Part shown: in pieces, positions 33,819 through 43,881 of the stretch
How the letters are laid out: the number at the start of each line of letters is the position of its first letter
Position numbering within the stretch: position 1 is the first letter of the stretch
Assembly (NCBI GenBank): GCA_049317265.1
Contig: JBMOIP010000003.1
Location: forward strand, 1-64,000
From: CAIVAT01 sp049317265
GTDB taxonomy: Bacteria; Bacteroidota; Bacteroidia; Bacteroidales; FEN-979
Direction of reading: 5' to 3'
Length of the DNA: 64,000 nucleotides
Notes under the pieces: model-generated
Told to the model about the DNA's origin: nothing
Database searches by the model: none
The model's input: only the letters and a program-made list of their open reading frames with translations
Translations under genes and position numbers: made by a program

Positions 33819-36308
33819 CTAAAGGCTGTGTTCAGTCCGCCAGATAACCTGGTCCTGCAGCGGTTTGCTCATTTCCACCCAATAGGCGGAGAACCCGGCA
33901 ACTCTTACCACCAGGTCGCGGTAGTTTTCAGGATGTTCCTGGGCGTCAAGGAGCATCCTGGAATCAACCACGTTAAACTGTACATGAAACCCGGGTTTTT
34001 CGAAATAGGTTTTGATGAGTGCGAGCATATTCTTCGAGCCGCTCTCTCCTTTTAAGGCTGAAGGATGGAATTTCAGGTTGAGCAGTCCGCCTCTGATGCG
34101 GGTGTGATCCACCTTCATCGACGAACGGATGACTGCCGTCGGACCACATATATCGGTGCCGGGGAATGGTGAAGTTACCCCGTCGGCAAGCGGTTCGCCT
34201 TTCATGCGCCCGTCGGGGAATGCATGACAAACTTTCCCGAAAGGTACTGGGGTCGAAATTGCCAGCATGGAAGGATCATATGGTTTGCCGAGGTAATTAT
34301 CCTGTCCCGAAACCCAGTTGCAATATTCATTGAACAGATCAAGGAAGATATCATCCACATAATCGTCGTCATTCCCCCAGTGCGGAACTGCGAGTGCTTT
34401 TTTCCTCAACCCCTCATGTCCCTGCCAGTTTTCCCTGACTGCCTGAAAAAGTTCATCGATGGAACAGGTTTTATCTTCAAAGCACAGTTTCCGAATTACG
34501 GCGATAGAGTTGGCCACATTCACCATTCCTGACGAAAGTGTGGTGACAGACTGGTTGAGCAATGCCCCCCCGTCATCCATGCATTTCCCGCTCTGCAGGC
34601 AATTGTTGACAAACACGGAGCAAAATACCAGGGGAACGGTATTCCGGTGGGCGATCATTACGTAATTCCAGTATTGCTGCCAGTTCCTTACGGCAGCTTG
34701 CATGATTTCAAGGTAATAGTTGCGAACCTCTTCAAAACTGGCGGGTTTGCGGGCCTTTACCATCCGGATTCCTGTGACCGGGTCAACCCCTTCATTCAGC
34801 AGAAGATCGATTATTTTCCCATGGTTCACAAAACCTGCCTGGACAATGCCATAGGACATGCCCTGCAGGGTTGGTTCGGTACATCCCCCAATGGCGCTGT
34901 TCTTTCGTATCATCTCAAGCGGCAGCCCACTGGTTTTCAACTCATGCTGCACATAGGTTGACTGGTTGAAAAATGCCGGGTATCCTACGCCGGTTTTAAC
35001 ACATTCGGAGGCTTTCAGGAGGAATTCGCGATCTAGTTTTTCATCCCACCAAACAGACAGGGTCGGCTGGGTCATCTGCATGTTGATCTGAGCCTGCAGA
35101 ATTGCCATGGAGACTTCATTGTCGGCCCTTTCGCCATGCTCATCCACTCCGCCAAGGATCAGGTTCTGGTAAAGGTTACCGTGACCCAGACCCTGCCAGC
35201 TCATGCTGGCAATGTATTCAATCTGCGTCATTTTTACGAATAATTCCTCGAAGAGAGAAATTGCTTTGGCCTGCGTAATATCCGGATCATTTTTATAATA
35301 TGGGAAGAGTACCTGGTCCAGTCTTCCGGGAGAGTACCCCAGGTGGGACCCCTCCACATGACCCAGCAAATAGGTGAACCAGAACGACTGCACTGCTTCC
35401 GGGAAGTTTTGCGGGCGTCCCCTTGGAACCCTCCTGCAGATCCGGGCCATCTGCTGAAGCTCGGCCCTCCTTATCGGATCGCCTTCTGATCCGGCCTTGC
35501 GTTCTGCCTCTGCCGCATAGTTTTCGGCAAAAGTAATGGCGCCTTTCAACACGGTAACGGCAGCTTTCCAAAAATTCAGCCTGACACCTTCCCCGTTACT
35601 TGCAGGCTGAAAGGCGCGGATCTTCTCTTCCGTTTCACGAATAACCTGGTCAAATCCCTTTGCCAGCGCTGTTTCATAGTCAAGGATCAGCCGTCCTTCA
35701 GGACAAGGCTCATGAGGGGCGGTATACAAACCAATCTTCCAGCCATCCTCAATGAAGGAGGCATTCCTGAAATTGTTTTTCCACAACAGGTTTCCCTGCT
35801 CCATGAAGCATTTATCTTCCCAGTATTCACATATTTCCCTGAACTGTTCAAACTCCCCTGTTGAAATCAGGAATTTACCCGATATCAGCATCAGTCCCTT
35901 CTGTTCTGCTTCCAGCCGGGCTTTCAGGATACCCCCGCCCTTTCCCTGTTCCATGTGCTTCGACTGTGCATCCTGCTCCACTTTGCGCATTTCATTCAGG
36001 AATGGTTCGGCAGCATAATTGGCATAGGGTATTGCACCCCGGATGAACCGGGTCTTGTTGCCGGCAAGCGTGTCATTGTCGTGAATTACCGGTGTCATCC
36101 TTGAAAGCGCGTAGGAGTGATCTGTGGCACGGCGTTCAAGCACATCCATGCCGTTTGTGACCCTATGCGATTCGGTAAGGTGTTTAATATACTCTATATC
36201 CACCATCAGTGGAGAATCAAGGTAACGGGCTTTGAAATAGGATGATCTGCTTTCAGAGGGATGGCCATGTATTTCACGGTCTTCAATCGGTTCATGCTGT
36301 GCTTTCAT
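33819..36308 (-). CDS. Glycyl-radical enzyme (PFL-like; dehydratase/lyase type)
   Basis: An 829-residue protein from the inner ATG (36308); the frame extends to 36371, but MKAQHEPIEDRE is the better start. Active-site C476 and general acid/base E478 lie in GGCTEP; a single Cys followed by xEP is typical of eliminating GREs (choline, diol, hydroxyproline and similar lyases), not of pyruvate formate-lyase with its Cys pair. The radical glycine is G805 in RVAGFSAYW, 24 residues from the end. The substrate cannot be set from sequence alone; no microcompartment shell genes are near, which argues against the propanediol/choline type operons. Co-transcribed with its activase. Indicates an anaerobic lifestyle. 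Confidence 0.92.
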   Translation of the reverse strand: MKAQHEPIEDREIHGHPSESRSSYFKARYLDSPLMVDIEYIKHLTESHRVTNGMDVLERRATDHSYALSRMTPVIHDNDTLAGNKTRFIRGAIPYANYAAEPFLNEMRKVEQDAQSKHMEQGKGGGILKARLEAEQKGLMLISGKFLISTGEFEQFREICEYWEDKCFMEQGNLLWKNNFRNASFIEDGWKIGLYTAPHEPCPEGRLILDYETALAKGFDQVIRETEEKIRAFQPASNGEGVRLNFWKAAVTVLKGAITFAENYAAEAERKAGSEGDPIRRAELQQMARICRRVPRGRPQNFPEAVQSFWFTYLLGHVEGSHLGYSPGRLDQVLFPYYKNDPDITQAKAISLFEELFVKMTQIEYIASMSWQGLGHGNLYQNLILGGVDEHGERADNEVSMAILQAQINMQMTQPTLSVWWDEKLDREFLLKASECVKTGVGYPAFFNQSTYVQHELKTSGLPLEMIRKNSAIGGCTEPTLQGMSYGIVQAGFVNHGKIIDLLLNEGVDPVTGIRMVKARKPASFEEVRNYYLEIMQAAVRNWQQYWNYVMIAHRNTVPLVFCSVFVNNCLQSGKCMDDGGALLNQSVTTLSSGMVNVANSIAVIRKLCFEDKTCSIDELFQAVRENWQGHEGLRKKALAVPHWGNDDDYVDDIFLDLFNEYCNWVSGQDNYLGKPYDPSMLAISTPVPFGKVCHAFPDGRMKGEPLADGVTSPFPGTDICGPTAVIRSSMKVDHTRIRGGLLNLKFHPSALKGESGSKNMLALIKTYFEKPGFHVQFNVVDSRMLLDAQEHPENYRDLVVRVAGFSAYWVEMSKPLQDQVIWRTEHSL

Positions 36309-36772
36309 ATACAACCATTTAAATCCAAAAATTACCAGATATATTCTTCCTGTAAAACAGAAACTATTCAAAACTACTCATTATTCTGGTAAAATCCTAT
36401 ACAATCCGTTATTTCTTAGGATTTGCAGAAACCGGAGTTCCCGACCACCCTATGTGGAAAAAACCCTCTCATTGCCCGGTCTTTGCCGGCATACCCTGAC
36501 CAGTTCATTGAATTGACTGGTAACAGAATAAGGTAGTGAGCCAAAATCGGCGGCGGGTGGCCAGGTGATTCGGTTTATCCAATCATAAGATAAAAATGGT
36601 TAATTAATTTGTAGGTGAAAAAAGTGTATATTTGTTGGTAATTAGTCTAAATTAACACTATTTGTTGTCACAATCTTTGCTTTCCAGGATATTACTCCCA
36701 TCAGCTCTTTGAATTCCAAGGGTTTAACATAGCTCCATTCATTTGATAATCAATTAAGAAAATTCTAAAACC
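36309..36772. other. Intergenic region with dispersed repeats and a -7 box
   Basis: About 464 nt between divergent genes. At about 36374-36440 it resembles 44570-44640 (ACTACT..TT, then CAATCCGTT, GATTTGC, AAACCG), part of the motif set seen near the tRNA-like cores. 36541-36581 is the second copy of the 41-nt repeat. TATATTTG at 36628-36635 is a full -7 box for the gene at 36773 with a leader of about 130 nt; no well-spaced -33 element is seen. Confidence 0.5.
36541..36581. repeat. 41-nt dispersed repeat, copy 2
   Basis: CCAAAATCGGCGGCGGGTGG and the next 21 nt match 16179-16219 at about 33 of 41 positions. Both copies are intergenic and in the same orientation. Confidence 0.45.
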
Positions 36773-39700
36773 ATGAAAACAATAATACTTTTTATATCAG
36801 TGTTAATCGTTGTATTATTTGCCAGTGACCTGAAAAGTCAGGCCTGGACGGATAATCTTCCCCAGGGAAAATTACAAAGCGGGGAACTGACCTTCTATGA
36901 AATTCAAAAGGCATTCAATGATTATTGGGAGCCACTGAATGTCAAGGATGGATATTATAAAAATCAACAGGGAGAAATGGTAAAAGCACCGGGGTGGAAG
37001 CAATTCAGGAGATGGGAATATTATTGGCAACCCAGGATCGTTAAAGAAACAGGTCAGTTTCCTAAAACATCAGCGAGTGAGGAACTTGAAAAGTTTTCAG
37101 CAGACAATCCCGGGGGAAAAAGTCCAAATGGTAATTGGACAAGCCTGGGCCCCACCAGTTCAGCGGGCGGTTATGCAGGATTGGGAAGGGTGAACTGTGT
37201 TGGTTTTGTTTCAGGAGACAACAATACGATCTACATTGGTTCGCCTTCGGGTGGAATATGGAAAACCGCCAATGGCGGAACAAACTGGGCACCGCTTGGT
37301 GATCAGAATGCTGTTTTAGGGGTGAGCGATATTGTTGCATACAGGCCCGTTTCTTTACCAGATGTGATTTATATTGCCACCGGCGACAGGGATGGCGGAA
37401 GCATGTGGTCACTTGGCGGCGGGAATTATAATGACAATAACAGCGTGGGGGTTCTTAAATCAACTGATGGAGGAACCACCTGGAATACAACTGGATTAAC
37501 TTTTACCCCAAGTCAGTACATCACGGTGAACAGGCTGCTTCTTTCCCCCGCAAATAATGCGATCCTTTACGCTGCAACAAGTGACGGTCTTTATAAAACG
37601 ACCAATGCAGGAACCAATTGGACAAAGATTTCAACCATTGTTTTCATCGACATGGAATTTAAACCGGGAACTCCGGCAACGATTTATGGCTCTACATTTT
37701 CCGGGGCTATTTTCCGCTCAATAAATGATGGGGCAACCTGGACTCAGACGCTTTTCACCAGCGATGCCAGAACTGAACTTGCTGTTTCAGCTAACAATTC
37801 AGCCATTGTTTATGCAATAGTATCCAACACTTCCAATGGCCTGGCCGGAATATATAAATCCACCAACAGCGGTGCAAGCTTCGCCATGATTTTCAGCGGT
37901 GCAACTACCAATATGCTGAATAGTTCATGCGGCAGTACAACCGCCGGAGGGCAGGCATCGTATGATTTATGTATCGCTGCTGATCCCACAAATGCGGATA
38001 TCGTATTTATTGGCGGAGTCAATACCTGGAAATCAACCAATGGAGGCACCGCCTGGACCCTTTCAAATGTCTGGACTTCTACCCTGGGATGTGGCGCACC
38101 CGTTGAAGTTCATGCGGATAAACATTGCCTTGCCTATCAGAACGGAACCTCGAATCTTTTTGAAGGTAATGATGGTGGGGTGTATAAAACGGTAAACAGC
38201 GGGGTTGCATGGACCTATATTGGAAGTGGTATCGTAACAAGCCAGATTTACCGTCTTGGTGTTGCCCAAACAGTCACCAATGAAAATATTATCGGATTAC
38301 AGGACAATGGAACAAAAGCATTTCTTTCAGGCGCCTGGAGTGATGAATTGGGCGGAGATGGTATGGATTGTGCCATCGATTACACAAACGAGAATACAAT
38401 GTATGGTGAATTGCAAAACGGGGCGCTCAGAAGATCAACAAATCATGGAGCCAACTGGTCAGTTATAACTGCAGGCTTATCCGGATCTCCCTCCTGGGTT
38501 TCACCATTTACGATCGACCCCAATGTAAATACGACAGTGTATTATGGTTATCAAGATGTTTTTAAATCAACGAACCAGGGAACTGCCTGGACCCAAATAA
38601 GCGCATGGGGCGGAGCAAATATTCTATCGCTGAGGGTAGCTCCTTCAAATTCGGCTTATATATACGCAGCAACCTCATCGATTTTATATCGTACAACAAA
38701 CGGAGGAACTACCTGGACAAATATAACCGGAACAATCCCGGTAGGATCGGGCGACATTACGTCCATTTGTGTTAAAAACAATGACCCGAATACAGCCTGG
38801 GTTTCACTGGGAGGCTATAACAGTTCCAAAATTTATCAAACCATCAATGGCGGTACAACCTGGACAAACATCTCGGGTGGGCTTCCGTCAATTCCTGCCA
38901 TGTGCGTGATTCAAAACAAGCAAAACACAACAAATGTTGAATTATATGCCGGTACCGATGTGGGTGTTTATGTAAAGGTGGGTGCCGCAAACTGGGCGTT
39001 GTTTTCTACAGGACTGCCAAATGTAGTGGTAACGGAACTTGAAATTTATTACAATGCTACTGCGGCAAACAGCCGGATAAGGGCTGCCACCTCCGGAAGA
39101 GGATTATGGCAATCTGATCTGGTATCTGCTGCCGCCTCACAGCCTCCTGTGGCAGATTTTGTTGCCAGCACCACATCTCCGATTGTCGGTACGCAGGTTG
39201 ACTTCACTGATCTTTCAACCAACAGTCCGACAAGCTGGAACTGGAGTTTCTCTCCTGCAACCATAATTTATCTGAATGGCACAACAACTGCATCCCAAAA
39301 CCCCCAGGTTCAATTTACGGCAGCTGGTTCTTATACGGTAACCCTAACGGCTACCAATGCTTTAGGCAGTGATCCGGAAACCAAGACAAATTATATCAAT
39401 ACAGTAAATTGTACCGTTACCTCATTCCCATGGAACGAAGGATTTGAAAATGGAGGCTCAATTCCGGCATGCTGGACGAAACAGTTTGTAACCGGCACCC
39501 TTGACTGGACATACAGAGCCGGCACAATTCCGGCATCTCCCATAACCGCTGCGCATACAGGCAGTTATAATGCATACTTTTATGAAGGCGATTACGCAAC
39601 ACAGAATGTTACAAAACTGGTTACCCCGCCCCTGAATATTGCTGCATTGTCCAACCCCCAGTTAAAATTCTGGCATACCCAGGGATTCTGGAGCCCGGAT

Positions 39701-40726
39701 CAGGATGAATTACGGATATATTATAAGACCTCATTCGCTGGAAGCTGGATATTACTTGCTACATACACGAATGATATTCCCGCCTGGACCCAGGAGACAA
39801 TCGATCTGCCGGGTCAAAGCGTTGACTATTATATTGCCTTTGAAGGTACTGAAAAGTATGGGTTTGGTATTTGTCTGGACGATGTTCAGGTCACCTGCAC
39901 GCCTGTACCCGTCAGCATTTCTGTTAGCGCCTCATCTAATCCTTCCTGTGCCGGAACGAGTGTTACCTTCACAGCTACACCGGTGAACGGCGGAGCAAGT
40001 CCGGCCTATCAGTGGAAAGTGAACGGAGCAAATGTGAGTGGGGCCACCAATGCAACCTATTCTTTTATACCAGTCAATGGCAACACGGTTTCCTGTGTGC
40101 TCACATCCAATGCACCCTGTAAATCCGGCAATCCGGCAACATCGAACACCATTACAATGACCGTCTTTGCTTTGCCCTCCGCTACAAGGACGGTTACAGG
40201 TATTACGGTTACCAGTGGACAGTCCTTCTGTTATGACGCAACACAAACTGTGACGGTTACCGGGTTATTGGTCCAGACCGGAGGAACCGCCAATGTCATT
40301 GCCGGTCAGAACATCCTGTTTAAACCCGGAACAATGGTGTTACCTGGTGGCTACCTGCATGGATTCATTTCATCAAATTGTTTATGGTGTAATGCTTACC
40401 CAAATGTTAATTTACCTTCTTCACAACCTGGTGAATCTTATGTTGAAAATATTCCTGAACCGCTGATCAGTCAGCAGTCAGGTAATTTCTTAAAGGTATA
40501 CCCGAATCCCACAACCGGAGTCTTCATAATTGAATTATCAGAAGTGTCAGAAAAAACGGTCGTGAACGTGGAAATTTATGGAATGAGGGGTGAAAATTTG
40601 TTCAATGATCAATACAAGGGAGAGAAGCAGCATCAGGTATCACTTGAAGGAAGACCATCAGGGATCTATTATATTAGGGTCAAATCCGGGAATGTGTCAG
40701 AATCTGTGAAGATATTGAAAAACTGA
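36773..40726 (+). CDS. T9SS-exported multidomain beta-propeller/PKD protein
   Basis: A 1317-residue protein with signal peptide MKTIILFISVLIVVLFASDL. A long propeller region (about 120-775) has many Asp-box/sortilin-like repeats (GGIWKTANGGTNW, GVLKSTDGGTTW, LYRTTNGGTTW). Then come a PKD domain (about 790-880; VADFVASTTSP, DLSTNSPTSWNWSF), a jelly-roll region of MAM/choice-of-anchor type (about 885-1045; WNEGFENGGSIPACW), an Ig-like domain, a 3-coathanger-stack-like segment (about 1140-1205; GQSFCYDATQT, PGGYLHGFI) and a T9SS type A domain (about 1240-1317; VYPNPTTGVF, SGIYYIRVKSG). It is surface-exposed and probably binds or degrades polymer. A terminator hairpin with a tRNA-like core follows at 40757. 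Confidence 0.9.
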   Translation: MKTIILFISVLIVVLFASDLKSQAWTDNLPQGKLQSGELTFYEIQKAFNDYWEPLNVKDGYYKNQQGEMVKAPGWKQFRRWEYYWQPRIVKETGQFPKTSASEELEKFSADNPGGKSPNGNWTSLGPTSSAGGYAGLGRVNCVGFVSGDNNTIYIGSPSGGIWKTANGGTNWAPLGDQNAVLGVSDIVAYRPVSLPDVIYIATGDRDGGSMWSLGGGNYNDNNSVGVLKSTDGGTTWNTTGLTFTPSQYITVNRLLLSPANNAILYAATSDGLYKTTNAGTNWTKISTIVFIDMEFKPGTPATIYGSTFSGAIFRSINDGATWTQTLFTSDARTELAVSANNSAIVYAIVSNTSNGLAGIYKSTNSGASFAMIFSGATTNMLNSSCGSTTAGGQASYDLCIAADPTNADIVFIGGVNTWKSTNGGTAWTLSNVWTSTLGCGAPVEVHADKHCLAYQNGTSNLFEGNDGGVYKTVNSGVAWTYIGSGIVTSQIYRLGVAQTVTNENIIGLQDNGTKAFLSGAWSDELGGDGMDCAIDYTNENTMYGELQNGALRRSTNHGANWSVITAGLSGSPSWVSPFTIDPNVNTTVYYGYQDVFKSTNQGTAWTQISAWGGANILSLRVAPSNSAYIYAATSSILYRTTNGGTTWTNITGTIPVGSGDITSICVKNNDPNTAWVSLGGYNSSKIYQTINGGTTWTNISGGLPSIPAMCVIQNKQNTTNVELYAGTDVGVYVKVGAANWALFSTGLPNVVVTELEIYYNATAANSRIRAATSGRGLWQSDLVSAAASQPPVADFVASTTSPIVGTQVDFTDLSTNSPTSWNWSFSPATIIYLNGTTTASQNPQVQFTAAGSYTVTLTATNALGSDPETKTNYINTVNCTVTSFPWNEGFENGGSIPACWTKQFVTGTLDWTYRAGTIPASPITAAHTGSYNAYFYEGDYATQNVTKLVTPPLNIAALSNPQLKFWHTQGFWSPDQDELRIYYKTSFAGSWILLATYTNDIPAWTQETIDLPGQSVDYYIAFEGTEKYGFGICLDDVQVTCTPVPVSISVSASSNPSCAGTSVTFTATPVNGGASPAYQWKVNGANVSGATNATYSFIPVNGNTVSCVLTSNAPCKSGNPATSNTITMTVFALPSATRTVTGITVTSGQSFCYDATQTVTVTGLLVQTGGTANVIAGQNILFKPGTMVLPGGYLHGFISSNCLWCNAYPNVNLPSSQPGESYVENIPEPLISQQSGNFLKVYPNPTTGVFIIELSEVSEKTVVNVEIYGMRGENLFNDQYKGEKQHQVSLEGRPSGIYYIRVKSGNVSESVKILKN

Positions 40727-40756
40727 TTGTTCTTAGGAAGGCGTACTGACTGCAAA

Positions 40757-40795
40757 ATAAAAAACCCCGAATCTTAATCGTTTCGGGGTTTTTTG
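40757..40795. terminator. Terminator hairpin (repeat family, copy D)
   Basis: AAAAAACCCCGA and TCGGGGTTTTTT flank a loop that differs from the other copies (ATCTTAATCGTT). It lies 30 nt after the propeller gene stop and ends its transcription. The tRNA-Phe-like core follows 11 nt later. Confidence 0.75.
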
Positions 40796-40805
40796 TTGAT
40801 CTTGA

Positions 40806-40820
40806 TGTGGCATCGACTGG
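40806..40820. repeat. tRNA-Phe 3'-end-like core, copy 2 (candidate attachment site)
   Basis: TGTGGCATCGACTGG is identical to 48581-48595 at the end of tRNA-Phe, in the same orientation and at the same distance from a terminator hairpin. It would separate a 37-kb left segment from a 3.6-kb segment holding the PAS kinase and CheY pair. Confidence 0.55.
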
Positions 40821-40934
40821 TCTTCTGCCTGCTAATAACTTCTTATAATTTCCCTTCATACAGATCATAAACAGGAAAAATCAAATCATAGTCGTTCCGT
40901 TAAAAAAAACATTTCTTTCTAATTTTCTGAATGT

Positions 40935-40942
40935 TATATTTG
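40935..40942 (+). promoter_or_regulatory. -7 box upstream of the PAS kinase
   Basis: TATATTTG, a full match to TAnnTTTG, 101 nt before ATG 41044. A -33 element is not evident. Confidence 0.4.
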
Positions 40943-41043
40943 TATCCCGGTATTATTTATATGTTTGTACCGGGTATCCTTTTTTTCCAGTCACTGCTGT
41001 CAGATAAAGGCCCTGTTAAGGTGCTTAAAAACAAGAACAAGGG

Positions 41044-43875
41044 ATGGAAATACACCGAACCAAATCCAAAGCAACTGATCTGCGCCAAAATGCAGACGCT
41101 AAAACCCCCGACCAAAAAGGGGAAGAACGGTTCCGAAGCTATTTTGAGCTTCCCTTTACCGGCAGGGCCATTACTTCCCCCGACAAAGGCTGGATTGAGG
41201 TGAACCAGGCCCTTTGTGATATGCTTGGATACACGAAGGCAGAATTGATCAGGACAAACTGGGCCGAATTAACGCATCCCGATGACCTGGAAGCAGATCT
41301 AATGCATTTCAAACGGGTCATGTCGAACGAATCAGACGGTTATACACTCTACAAGCGGTTTATCCATAAAGATGGTCATACAATTTATACCCATATTGCC
41401 GTTCAATGCGTGAGGCATCCCGATTCACAGGTCGACTATTTCGTTGCCATCATCCTCGATATATCGGAAGTTAAAAAAACAGAACAGAACTTACAAATAC
41501 AAAAAGCGCAGTACCGGAATCTGTTCGAGAATTCTTTGGTGGGGATACTTGTAATAGACCGGGATGGGATTTTTCGGATGGTCAATCATACGGCAGCAAA
41601 TAAATTTGGATTGACACCGGATGAGATTGTCGGAAAATCGTTAGCTGATCTGATTCCCCTGGAAAAAGCACAGGAATATCTTAAGCTCAACAGCACCCTG
41701 ATGGATTCCGGAGGGCAGCGGGAATATGAAGATTCGTTTTGGATGAATGGTGAACTAAGGACTTTTCTCATATTTGACAAGGCAATTGCTGATGAAAACG
41801 GGGTTTGTGATTCGATCCAGAGTTCCTCGATAGACATCACTGAACGAAAACTAATCCAGGAAAAATTAATAAAAAGCGAGAAAAATCTTGCTGAAGCAGA
41901 ACGCATCGGGAAAACAGGTAGTTGGGATTATGATGTTGCAACGGATACAGCAACCTGGTCGGAAAACATGTTCCGTATATTCGATGTTGATCAGGATATG
42001 CCAAAAGAGTTGGTTTTCAGCAATTTTGTCGAAAATTTAGTCCATCCGGATGATAAGGAGCAGATCCTTGGTGTTTTCACCGATGCACTAAACGGGAAAA
42101 GGCCTTATAATCTTGAATACCGGGTAATTAATAAAAACGGACATGTCAGGATTATCCATGCTGTTGCAGATACCATGCGTGATGAACATGGCAATGCAAC
42201 CCGCATGGTTGGAAAAGTGGAAGATATTACTGAACGCAAACGCCTTGAAAACGTTCACAATTTTCTCATAACCAGTGGTTATCCGGGTTCAGGTGAGAAT
42301 TTCTTTGAATCCCTGGCGAAATACCTGTCTGAAATCCTGGGTGCCGAATACATTTGCATCGACAAACTTGAAGGTGACGGCCTGACAGCCCAAACCGTTG
42401 CTGTATACAACGAGGGAAAATTTGATGCCAACGTTTCCTACACATTAAAACAAACCCCTTGCGGTGAAGTGGTTGGAAAAGCCATTTGCTGTTTTCCTGA
42501 AAATGTATGCCAGTTATTTCCGCATGATGACGCACTTCAGGAATTAAAAGCACAAAGTTATGTTGGAACTACCCTGTGGAGTTTCGACGGGAGACCCATC
42601 GGACTCATTGCAGTCATCGGGCAGAAACCCTTGAATAATGCTGTTTTTGCGGAAGAGGTATTGAAATTGGTTGCTATTCGTGCAGCCGGCGAATTGGAAC
42701 GGATCCAGGCGGAGGATGAATTAAGATTGGCCAAGGAAAAGGCCGAAGAGAATGAAGCCAGGTTGAAAATGGCCCAGGAAGTAAGCAATTCAGGCACCTG
42801 GGAATGGAATATTTCGAAAAATACTTTTTATTGGTCGGATGAATTTTTGACGTTATTTGGATTGCCGGAAAACACGCAGGCAGGTTTTGAAGCCTGGACG
42901 CAGGCACTGCATCCTGACGATGTTGAAATTGCATCAAAGAGAATTATGGAAGCAATTGAAAACCATACCTCCTTGTTGAACGACTACCGGATCATCCTTC
43001 CCGGGAATGAAACCCGGTGGATAAGGTCAACCGGGCATGTATCCTACGTAAACGACCTGCCGGAAAGAATGATTGGAATGTGTTTGGATATCACAAATCA
43101 AAAAATGGTAGAAACCGAGATTCGCAGCCTGAACGAAAATCTTGAAAAACGTATTGCAGACCGAACACAACAACTCGAGCATAAAAACACCGAACTTACA
43201 TTTCATGTCAAAGAAATTGAGCAGTTTACATACATTGCCTCACATGACCTTCAGGAACCTTTACGAACACTGATCAACTTTACCAACCTGATTCAGAAAG
43301 ATTATGGTGGAAAACTGGACGAAGAGGGGGAAAAATACATCAGCTTCATATCTGGTTCGGCAAACCGCATGAGGGCGTTGGTAACAGGATTGCTTGAATA
43401 TACATTATTAGGAAAAGAGTGTATATTGACATTGGTCGATTGCAATAAACTTGTTCACGAAGTTCTTCTTGACTTATCAGATTCCATTAATCAGGCGGAT
43501 CCTGATATCACGGTACAGTCCCTCCCCGCCATCAATGGCTATGCAACCGAATTGAGACTTTTATTCCAGAACCTGATTAACAATGCGATTAAGTTCAGGA
43601 GAAAGGAGGTTCGTCCGGAAATCACGATCAATGCAGAAAACCGCGAAACAGAATGGCTGTTCAGCATCGCGGATAATGGCACCGGTATTAAAGAGCAGGA
43701 CAAAGAGAAGATTTTTATCATTTTCAAACGGATGCACAGACAAAAAGAGTATCCGGGAACAGGTATAGGACTTGCCCACTGCAAAAAGATCGTGGAATTA
43801 CATCGCGGCAGGATTTGGGTTGACTCAACGCCTGGTTCAGGGAGTACCTTTTTATTCACAATCCCGAAACAATAA
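41044..43875 (+). CDS. Soluble multi-PAS/GAF sensor histidine kinase
   Basis: A 943-residue kinase without membrane helices. Domains in order: PAS (about 30-150), PAS (about 155-280), PAS with PAC (about 283-400, VEDITERKRLENV), GAF (about 405-560; ILGAEYICIDKLEGDGLTAQ), PAS (about 575-690), a coiled coil, HisKA with H734 in IASHDLQEPLRTL, and HATPase with LINNAIKFR, DNGTGI and GTGIGL. The DLQEPLR H-box is the type found in phytochrome-like kinases that signal to small CheY/Rcp-type regulators. Such a regulator is encoded 6 nt downstream. Sensing is cytoplasmic; the ligand is unknown. Confidence 0.92.
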   Translation: MEIHRTKSKATDLRQNADAKTPDQKGEERFRSYFELPFTGRAITSPDKGWIEVNQALCDMLGYTKAELIRTNWAELTHPDDLEADLMHFKRVMSNESDGYTLYKRFIHKDGHTIYTHIAVQCVRHPDSQVDYFVAIILDISEVKKTEQNLQIQKAQYRNLFENSLVGILVIDRDGIFRMVNHTAANKFGLTPDEIVGKSLADLIPLEKAQEYLKLNSTLMDSGGQREYEDSFWMNGELRTFLIFDKAIADENGVCDSIQSSSIDITERKLIQEKLIKSEKNLAEAERIGKTGSWDYDVATDTATWSENMFRIFDVDQDMPKELVFSNFVENLVHPDDKEQILGVFTDALNGKRPYNLEYRVINKNGHVRIIHAVADTMRDEHGNATRMVGKVEDITERKRLENVHNFLITSGYPGSGENFFESLAKYLSEILGAEYICIDKLEGDGLTAQTVAVYNEGKFDANVSYTLKQTPCGEVVGKAICCFPENVCQLFPHDDALQELKAQSYVGTTLWSFDGRPIGLIAVIGQKPLNNAVFAEEVLKLVAIRAAGELERIQAEDELRLAKEKAEENEARLKMAQEVSNSGTWEWNISKNTFYWSDEFLTLFGLPENTQAGFEAWTQALHPDDVEIASKRIMEAIENHTSLLNDYRIILPGNETRWIRSTGHVSYVNDLPERMIGMCLDITNQKMVETEIRSLNENLEKRIADRTQQLEHKNTELTFHVKEIEQFTYIASHDLQEPLRTLINFTNLIQKDYGGKLDEEGEKYISFISGSANRMRALVTGLLEYTLLGKECILTLVDCNKLVHEVLLDLSDSINQADPDITVQSLPAINGYATELRLLFQNLINNAIKFRRKEVRPEITINAENRETEWLFSIADNGTGIKEQDKEKIFIIFKRMHRQKEYPGTGIGLAHCKKIVELHRGRIWVDSTPGSGSTFLFTIPKQ

Positions 43876-43881
43876 AAAGAG

